Source of the DNA: Chitinophaga sp. Ak27
Lineage (GTDB): Bacteria; Bacteroidota; Bacteroidia; Chitinophagales; Chitinophagaceae
Assembly: GCF_012726295.1 (NCBI RefSeq)
Contig: NZ_JABAOB010000005.1
Span: 310,001 to 374,000, forward strand
Length of the DNA: 64,000 nt
Direction of reading: 5' to 3'
Every line of letters starts with the position of its first letter. Within the stretch, counting starts at the first letter, position 1. The translations under genes were made by a program, and so were the position numbers. Shown piece after piece: positions 58,211 to 64,000 of this stretch. The notes under the pieces were generated by a model that saw only the letters and a list, made by a program, of their open reading frames with translations, had not been told where the DNA came from and ran no database searches.

Positions 58211-59386
58211 ATGAAAAAACCAACACCACATCGTACATTAGTGCCCTATAACGGTGTGTTTAAGATGAAAAATGAAACTCGCTGCAGGAGGCAGACAGGT
58301 AGATCGTTGACCAGCAAGATGGCAGCAGGTATGGTGGGATTAATGCTAGCCGGAACGGCCAGTTCCGCACAAATTTTTTCCGACGCTTTTCGCCCGTTTA
58401 CGGGTGTACCCCGTCATTACGTATGTTATCAAACTACCGACAGTATACAGATTGATGGCAATATCACAGAAGGCGCCTGGGAGAAAGCACCCTGGTCGGA
58501 AGATTTTAAAGATATTGAAGGCGATGCTAAGCCTGCGCCACGACTGCGTACCCGGGTAAAAATGCTGTGGGATAGCCAGTATTTATATATTGCTGCGTCT
58601 TTAGAGGAGCCACACGTATGGGGCACGCTTTTAAACCACGATACTATTATTTTCCAGGATAATGATTTTGAGGTATTTATTGATCCGGATGGCAAAACGC
58701 ACCAGTATTATGAAATAGAGATCAACGCTCTCAATACGGTAATGGATCTGTTTATGGTTAAGCCTTACCGCAATGGGGGATTGGCTATGCTCAACTGGGA
58801 TACCAAGGGCATACGTACCGCTGTACATGTAAATGGCACCATCAACAATCCTTCGGATACAGATAAAGAATGGACGGTGGAGATGGCGATCCCTTATAGC
58901 GCCCTCAGCTTCTTCGATAAAGCTCAACGGCCTTCCGACAACACACTATGGCGGATTAATTTTTCAAGGGTAGAGTGGGATACCGATATAAAAAATGGCG
59001 CCTATGTAAAACAAAGAAAGCCAGAAAATAACTGGGTATGGTCGCCTCAAAACATTATCAATATGCATGCGCCGGAAAGATGGGGTTACCTGTTATTCAC
59101 TACAAAGGAGCATACTGCCTTTCAGCTGCCGGCAGCCGAGGAAGCCAGGCCATACCTCTGGAAAGTATACTGGGCGCAACAACAATACCGACAAGCCCAT
59201 GGACGTTATGCCAATAACCTGGCTGCGCTCCAAATACCTGAAAAGCAACGCGGCAGCAAAGGACAAACATATACGCTCCGCCTGGAGGCCACCTCTTCCC
59301 AGTTCAATGCCAACATCACCGGTACCGATTTTACCGGCGCCGTCTACATTGACCAGGAAGGTAAAGTTTATTACAACAGCAAATAA
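58211..59386 (+). CDS. Secreted protein with CBM9-like carbohydrate-binding domain
   Basis: 391 residues from the ATG at 58211; an ATG at 58265 (MKNETRCRRQ) is an alternative start. A hydrophobic segment MAAGMVGLMLAGTASSAQ serves as signal peptide core. The CBM9-like sandwich (about 65-300) has IQIDGNITEGAWEKAPWSEDFKDIEG, RVKMLWDSQYLYIAASLEEPHVW, NDFEVFIDPDGKTHQYYEIEINALNTVMDLFM and WTVEMAIPYSALSFF, the classic DUF1083/CBM9 pattern. A C-terminal alpha/beta extension follows. It binds carbohydrate or has an associated catalytic role; no glycosidase catalytic residues are visible. 5 nt upstream of the glycosidase-like gene. Confidence 0.85.
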   Translation: MKKPTPHRTLVPYNGVFKMKNETRCRRQTGRSLTSKMAAGMVGLMLAGTASSAQIFSDAFRPFTGVPRHYVCYQTTDSIQIDGNITEGAWEKAPWSEDFKDIEGDAKPAPRLRTRVKMLWDSQYLYIAASLEEPHVWGTLLNHDTIIFQDNDFEVFIDPDGKTHQYYEIEINALNTVMDLFMVKPYRNGGLAMLNWDTKGIRTAVHVNGTINNPSDTDKEWTVEMAIPYSALSFFDKAQRPSDNTLWRINFSRVEWDTDIKNGAYVKQRKPENNWVWSPQNIINMHAPERWGYLLFTTKEHTAFQLPAAEEARPYLWKVYWAQQQYRQAHGRYANNLAALQIPEKQRGSKGQTYTLRLEATSSQFNANITGTDFTGAVYIDQEGKVYYNSK

Positions 59387-59391
59387 CGGAT

Positions 59392-60477
59392 ATGAATAAA
59401 CGTCATTTTATTAAGTCATTAGGTATTGGCGGACTGGCGCTGGTGAAGCCATCGTTGCCCGCGCGGGCAGCCGTAGCAGCAACTTCGCCACGCCTGGAAA
59501 AAACAGGCGTTGAACACCGGGTATGGATTAATCCTGATCATAAAGATACCACCGCGGTATTGCAAACCAGGTATGCTACTTACCGCAAAGCCGGGATTAC
59601 CGATATTATGTTTGAAGCGGATAGCGAATTGCACTTCAAAACCGCCAAAGCCAATGGGATCAGGGCCCACCGCTGGATGTGGACCATGAACAGGGGCGAA
59701 AAAGAATTGTTGGCCAGTCACCCGGAATGGTATGCCCAAAATCGTAACGGCGAATCCTGCGCCAATCATCCACCCTATGTAGACTACTACCGGTGGTTAT
59801 GTCCGAGTAAACCGGAAGTAATCAATTACCTCAAAGACCAGGTAGAAAAGATCCTCTCCCTGAGTTATGTAGACGGTATTCACCTGGACTATGTACGTTT
59901 TTGCGATGTGATATTGCCCGTTAACCTGTGGAGCCATTATGGTATTGATCAATCGAAAGAATTACCGGAGTATGATTTCTGTTATTGCGAACAATGCCGC
60001 AATGCCTATAAAGAAAAACGGGGTATAGATCCGCTGGAGATAGAGCATCCCGACCAAAGCCCTTCCTGGCGTAAGTTTCGATACGATCGTATTACCAACG
60101 TAGTGAATAACCTGGCAGCGGTAGCGCGGCAACATAAAAAACCTATTTCGGCGGCGGTATTTCCTACGCCGGAAATTGCCAAACGTATTGTGCGGCAGGA
60201 CTGGACCAACTGGCCGTTGAACGCCGTATGTCCTATGATCTATCATGGCTTTTACCGCGAAAATGTGGAGTGGATAGGAGATGCAGTAGCAGAAGGTGTG
60301 AAGGGGCTACATGGGGCATTTCCATTATATGCAGGGCTTTATTTGCCTGACTTTCACGGTAATTATACCGATCTGGCAGAAGCCGTGAGGCTGGCTGTTC
60401 AAAACGGAGCGGCAGGTGTATCTATTTTCGGGGAAGTAACACCGGAAGTATTACGGATACTGGGAGAAAGCGCTTAA
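59392..60477 (+). CDS. Secreted family-10-like glycosylhydrolase (GHL10/DUF187-type)
   Basis: 361 residues. An N-terminal export signal MNKRHFIKSLGIGGLALVKPSLPARA, with a KRHFIKSLG motif resembling a Tat signal but with K-R in place of R-R. A TIM-barrel pattern follows: HRVWINPDH, ITDIMFEADSE, RAHRWMWTMN, VEKILSLSYVDGIHLDYVRF, ISAAVFPTPE, VCPMIYHGFYREN, GVSIFGEV. The DGIHLDYVRF segment and the CYCEQC cysteine cluster are typical of GHL10/DUF4015-like putative glycosidases. The substrate is unknown. Five nt after the CBM9-like gene, so the two form an operon for glycan capture and cleavage. Confidence 0.82.
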   Translation: MNKRHFIKSLGIGGLALVKPSLPARAAVAATSPRLEKTGVEHRVWINPDHKDTTAVLQTRYATYRKAGITDIMFEADSELHFKTAKANGIRAHRWMWTMNRGEKELLASHPEWYAQNRNGESCANHPPYVDYYRWLCPSKPEVINYLKDQVEKILSLSYVDGIHLDYVRFCDVILPVNLWSHYGIDQSKELPEYDFCYCEQCRNAYKEKRGIDPLEIEHPDQSPSWRKFRYDRITNVVNNLAAVARQHKKPISAAVFPTPEIAKRIVRQDWTNWPLNAVCPMIYHGFYRENVEWIGDAVAEGVKGLHGAFPLYAGLYLPDFHGNYTDLAEAVRLAVQNGAAGVSIFGEVTPEVLRILGESA

Positions 60478-60490
60478 TTTTCTTATATAG

Positions 60491-60525
60491 AAAGGGGCCC
60501 CGCGTTGTAACGCGGGGCCCCTTTT
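60491..60525. terminator. Strong GC-rich bidirectional terminator
   Basis: AAAGGGGCCCCGCGTT, GT turn, AACGCGGGGCCCCTTT: a 16-bp perfect stem with A- and T-runs, between converging genes. Confidence 0.92.
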
Positions 60526-60539
60526 CATTTCCTGTTATC

Positions 60540-62816
60540 TTATAAGACATTTTTAGGTCTGTCTGCAGCAGGTTTACCAAACTCATAGTTAGGTTTGTTT
60601 CCCATTTTTATCACCATGGTGCCGCCTTTCACTACATCCTGGTGGGTAATAAAGCTTTTGCTGTAAGGCTTTCCGTTGAGCGTAATACTTTGGATATAGA
60701 TGTTTTCCGGACTATTATTAATCGTTTGTACAGTAAATGTTTTACCGCCGCCTACTTTCAAAGTAGCTTTATCAAACAGCGGGCTACCTAGTACATACAC
60801 GCCACTGGCGGGATTTTCGGGGTAGAAGCCCAGGGAAGAGAAGACATACCAGGATGACATAGCGCCACAGTCTTCATTACCGGCAAGTCCTTCCGGCTTA
60901 TCGAAATAAAAGTCTTTCATTACCTGTCTTACTTTCTCTGCTGTTTTCCATTGGTTACCTGCGAAAGCATACATATAAGTTACGTGGTGACTAGGTTCGT
61001 TACCATGTGCATACATGCCTATGAGACCGGAGATATCGCTGGAGGCTTCGGCGCCCATATCGCCCTTGGCGGTAAAGAGGCTGTCGAGCTTGCGGGTAAA
61101 TGCATCGTCGCCTCCCATGAGTTGGATCAGGCCTTCTACATCCTGTGGTACCAGCCAGGTGTATTGCCAGCCGTTACCTTCGGTGAAGTCGCCTTTTTCG
61201 TGTATGGAATTAAACGGATTGTAAGGTGTTTTGAAACTGCCATCGCTCATACGCGGGCGTACAAAGCGGATGGTGCTATCGAAATAGTTTTTGTAATAGC
61301 CGGCACGTTTTTTAAAGTATTCGTAGTCGGCAGTTTTACCTAACTTCTTTGCCATAGCGGCTATACACCAGTCATCGATCGCATACTCCAGTGCTTTGGA
61401 AACAGATTCATATTCTTTATCCGCCGGGATATAGCCCCGTTCCTTTACATATTTGAGTCCCAGGTCATCGCGGTTGGCGGTAACTTTCATCGCTGTAAAC
61501 GCCTCTTCTGCATTGAAGCCTGTAAAGCCTTTGAGGTAAGCATCCACGATAGGAGGTACTGCATGATAACCAACCATACAATTGGTTTCATTGCCCATCA
61601 GGTGCCACACCGGCAGTTTACCCTGTTGCTTATAAACGGTGAGCATAGAGTTTACGAAGCTGTTTACCTTTTCAGGATGCAGGATGGTGCTTAATGGTGC
61701 GCAGGAACGGTAGATATCCCAGAGAGAGAAAACGGAATAGTTATCGAATCCTGGGTTAGCATATACTTTTTTATCGGTGCCGCGGTAACTACCATCATGA
61801 TCGTTGAATAAAGCCGGATCAATCATGGTGTGATAGAGGGCAGTATAAAATACGCGGCGGGCGGATAGATCTTTAGTTTCGATATTTACTTTCGACAATT
61901 CCTTATCCCATTTAGCATTGGCAGTATTCACTGTTTTGGCAAAGTCCCATCCTGGTATTTCTGCTTTGATATTGGCGAGTGCATTTTCGCTGCTTACCGG
62001 GGAGATACCTACTTTCAGCATTACTTGTCCGGGAGATTTATCAAAGACGATGACTCCCTTGGCCGCTTTTGATTTTACCGAGTTTCCGGTTTGTTTGATA
62101 TCTCCATCAAAAACGAGAAATTGTTTTACCGGTACAGAAGATTTAATCGCAAACCACAGGCGTTGGTCTTCTGCCCAGCCTTTAGAGTAGCGGTATCCTT
62201 CGAGGGTATATTCATCTACTTGTTTGATAAATGTTTCTACCGGAGCGTCCCAGCCAATACCTTCTTTCAGGTCGATGATGATATTAGCGGGCTGATTTTT
62301 CGGGAAGGTAAAGCGGTTAAGCGATACTCTTTCTGATGCCGTTAATTCCGCCAGGATGTTGTAGTCATCCAGCTGAACAGAATAATAGCCTGGGCGGGCT
62401 TTTTCGCGGCTATGGGAGTAATGAGAGCCGTAGCCGGAAGTAGGGTCTTCCTGTGTGCCCCTGTTGGTTCTTACTTTGCCGGTGTAGGGCATTACGAGTA
62501 CATCGCCCAGGTCGCCGATACCTGTTCCGCTGAGGTGTTGCTGGGAGAAGCCAATCAACACGCTGTCAGAATAATGGTAGCCGGAGCACCAATCCCATCC
62601 TTTCACGATATTGGTAGGACCTACAGATATGGCGCCATATGGTACGCTGGCGCCTACAAATACGTGTCCATGCTCTCCCGAGCCGATATAAGGATCTACT
62701 GAAGCAACAGATTTGCTTTCTACAAATGTTTCTTTCTTCTGCGCCTCTGCCTGTACGCCGTGAAGCAATGCAGCAGATAGCGCCAAAGCACTACCTATCT
62801 TGAATCCCGATTTCAT
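60540..62816 (-). CDS. GH92-family alpha-mannosidase, secreted
   Basis: 758 residues from the ATG at 62816; the in-frame TTG at 62822 is less likely. Signal peptide MKSGFKIGSALALSAALLHGVQAEAQ. GH92 N-terminal sandwich: VDPYIGSGEHGHVFVGASVPYGAISVGPTN, GWDWCSGYHYSDSVLIGFSQQHLSGTG. C-terminal (alpha/alpha)6 domain: FSLWDIYRSCAPLSTILHP, GNETNCMVGYHAVPPIVDAYLKG, GNGWQYTWLVPQDVEGLIQLMGG and the family motif HGNEPSHHVTYMYAFAG, then GNEDCGAMSSWYVFSSLGFYPENPASG. GH92 enzymes are calcium-dependent exo-alpha-mannosidases acting on N-glycan or yeast-mannan linkages. No SusC/SusD pair is adjacent, so it is not in a standard PUL. Confidence 0.96.
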   Translation of the reverse strand: MKSGFKIGSALALSAALLHGVQAEAQKKETFVESKSVASVDPYIGSGEHGHVFVGASVPYGAISVGPTNIVKGWDWCSGYHYSDSVLIGFSQQHLSGTGIGDLGDVLVMPYTGKVRTNRGTQEDPTSGYGSHYSHSREKARPGYYSVQLDDYNILAELTASERVSLNRFTFPKNQPANIIIDLKEGIGWDAPVETFIKQVDEYTLEGYRYSKGWAEDQRLWFAIKSSVPVKQFLVFDGDIKQTGNSVKSKAAKGVIVFDKSPGQVMLKVGISPVSSENALANIKAEIPGWDFAKTVNTANAKWDKELSKVNIETKDLSARRVFYTALYHTMIDPALFNDHDGSYRGTDKKVYANPGFDNYSVFSLWDIYRSCAPLSTILHPEKVNSFVNSMLTVYKQQGKLPVWHLMGNETNCMVGYHAVPPIVDAYLKGFTGFNAEEAFTAMKVTANRDDLGLKYVKERGYIPADKEYESVSKALEYAIDDWCIAAMAKKLGKTADYEYFKKRAGYYKNYFDSTIRFVRPRMSDGSFKTPYNPFNSIHEKGDFTEGNGWQYTWLVPQDVEGLIQLMGGDDAFTRKLDSLFTAKGDMGAEASSDISGLIGMYAHGNEPSHHVTYMYAFAGNQWKTAEKVRQVMKDFYFDKPEGLAGNEDCGAMSSWYVFSSLGFYPENPASGVYVLGSPLFDKATLKVGGGKTFTVQTINNSPENIYIQSITLNGKPYSKSFITHQDVVKGGTMVIKMGNKPNYEFGKPAADRPKNVL

Positions 62817-62880
62817 AATCAAAAACCTTTAATAATCCCGGCAATTTACGGCAGAATGTTAAAGGATTTTTGTTAATTTT

Positions 62881-64000
62881 TTACAGGTGGCTCACGGGCT
62901 GCAATTCCCTGGCAGACGCGGGTATCGGCGCTGGTTCCTTTCTCACTAAAAACTTACGGGTAAGTACCTGGTATACAATCATCAGCCACAACACCAGGCA
63001 GGGCAAGGCTTTGATGGCATATGGCGTGGCTATATTTTTCCTTACCCAGGGTGTTACCAGGTCGGAATGCGAGAAGCTGACCAATAAAATGGAGAAAAAG
63101 AGGAATATGTTATTTGCCCGGGTGGCGGGTTGTAACACGTACCAGATACATACTGCAGGTAAGGCAATGATATAAGTGCAAGCCTCGGAGCCGCTGCTGA
63201 ACAACACCGGGAACATGAGGGTAGAGCATAATATGTATAAGCGGTAACGTGAGTTATATCGGTATTTGAGCTGAGTATATTGTAATAAGAAAAGTACAAT
63301 AGCTGGTATCAGTATAATGGCGCCATTCAGCGAAGGAATATGAAATACCCGTTTGATGAATCCTCCGGCGGAAATATCCTGATAGAGGGTCGCTGCGGTG
63401 TTTACGTTCTGCTCATTCTTATGTACTAACTCTACATACCAATCCTGGTATGCCTGCATAATATATTGCGGCGATGAAATGGCCATTGGCAATACGAACA
63501 ATACGGCGCTCCACAGGAAAAAGCCGGCGATAAAGCGCCTGGGATTAGGGCTAAAAAAGAAGAATGCCAATCCCACGATACCATATAGCTTGGTAAACGT
63601 ACCCAATGCGATTAAAAAAGTGGCCCACATTTCCCGTCCTTTCAGGGTATTGGTAAACGTGAGGATGATAAAAGCCCCGATAAACTGGTTTAACTGGAAC
63701 CAGCCGCTGGCGCCCATCATTTCCTGGGCACATAAGAGCAGGATAATATTTTGTTGGATGCGGCTGAGGGGGAGTTGCCTGATGGCATAAAACAGTACGG
63801 CCGCGCCGGTTAATGCCCATAACATAGCACCAAGGCGGTCGTCGAGTCCGGCAAAGGGAGCAATCAGGAAGCTGAATACGGGACCATAGTGGTTAACGTC
63901 AAAATATTCTGCCGGGTAAGCAGCGTATAGTGGTTGCTGATGCAACACATGGAAGAAGACCTGTTTAAATATAAGGTAGTTATTAATATTATGCCTGGAG
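62881..64000 (-). CDS. GT87-like polyprenyl-sugar-dependent membrane glycosyltransferase, 5' end outside window
   Basis: At least 373 residues; the frame stays open to the right edge. A GTG at 63948 is an internal codon, since the sequence before it (NNYLIFKQVFFH) continues into LHQQPLYAAYPAEYFDVNHYGPVFSFLIAPFAGLDDRLG. This is the conserved GT87/DUF2029 loop after the first helix. About nine further membrane helices follow. GT87 proteins transfer mannose or other hexoses from polyprenyl phosphate sugars on the periplasmic face. It lies 64 nt upstream of the GH92 gene on the same strand; joint transcription is possible. Confidence 0.82.
   Translation of the reverse strand, partial: SRHNINNYLIFKQVFFHVLHQQPLYAAYPAEYFDVNHYGPVFSFLIAPFAGLDDRLGAMLWALTGAAVLFYAIRQLPLSRIQQNIILLLCAQEMMGASGWFQLNQFIGAFIILTFTNTLKGREMWATFLIALGTFTKLYGIVGLAFFFFSPNPRRFIAGFFLWSAVLFVLPMAISSPQYIMQAYQDWYVELVHKNEQNVNTAATLYQDISAGGFIKRVFHIPSLNGAIILIPAIVLFLLQYTQLKYRYNSRYRLYILCSTLMFPVLFSSGSEACTYIIALPAVCIWYVLQPATRANNIFLFFSILLVSFSHSDLVTPWVRKNIATPYAIKALPCLVLWLMIVYQVLTRKFLVRKEPAPIPASARELQPVSHL

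Noticed and set aside
60540..64000. Polysaccharide utilisation locus
   Set aside because: GH92, CBM9-like and glycosidase-like genes are present but no SusC/SusD pair or dedicated sensor lies in the window.

Overview
The window looks like chromosome of a Bacteroidota bacterium, most likely a Chitinophagaceae member (Chitinophaga-like). This rests on gene content: alternative complex III, type IX secretion cargo with CHU_C-type C-termini, PorP/SprF and OmpA partners, carboxypeptidase-regulatory TonB receptors, DUF5606, BBP2 porin and GH92. It also rests on repeated TAnnTTTG -7 promoter elements, which are the Bacteroidota signature. No rRNA, tRNA, CRISPR array, prophage or complete insertion sequence was seen.

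Layout. 1-1935 (minus): the start of an alternative complex III operon (ActA-type cytochrome, then ActB, which runs off the left edge). 2386-4525 (plus): NlpE-like lipoprotein, purN with a TTG start, and a small beta-barrel protein. 4532-10101: a metal-homeostasis island. TonB receptor, COG0523 GTPase and MerC-like protein lie on the minus strand; SCO1-like and Fur/Zur-like proteins are divergent. A perfect palindromic operator sits inside the minus-strand promoter. 10199-17205: M3 peptidase, DUF5606 protein, lamin-tail secreted protein, aspartate-semialdehyde dehydrogenase, two small unknown genes (one enclosed by a perfect 19-bp inverted repeat) and a DUF2461 protein. 17322-29319: BBP2 porin with ammonium transporter, uvrB, S1/P1 nuclease, PfkB kinase, MATE exporter, a small lipoprotein, and a divergent LysR/MFS pair.

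29416-45668 (minus) is a surface-adhesin locus. A 4342-residue repeat protein with a CHU_C sorting domain is followed by a PorP/SprF-family protein and an OmpA/PD40 protein, which is the arrangement expected for a SprB-like adhesin and its type IX partners. About 600 bp of non-coding DNA with repeated GTTCA-NTTTGTTCA words separates it from a divergent STAND-type NTPase gene. That gene leads a plus-strand run of transglutaminase-like protein, CLC channel, KefF-like and KefC-like proteins (46279-54225).

54229-64000: a small conserved-looking protein, a possible ATG-less membrane peptide, a DUF5009-like acyltransferase, an M13 peptidase, then glycan-related genes (CBM9-like, glycosidase-like, GH92) and a GT87-like membrane glycosyltransferase cut by the right edge.

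Most interesting structures: (1) two long perfect hairpins (23449-23530, 58106-58185) that share an outer arm word and a nearly identical 20-21 nt core in opposite orientation; (2) the STAND NTPase with a helical, HTH-like N-terminal segment, divergent from the giant adhesin; (3) the palindromic operator of the metal island; (4) the 19-bp inverted repeat bracketing a one-TM microprotein gene; (5) DNA-level tandem repeats of about 1.29 kb within the adhesin gene.
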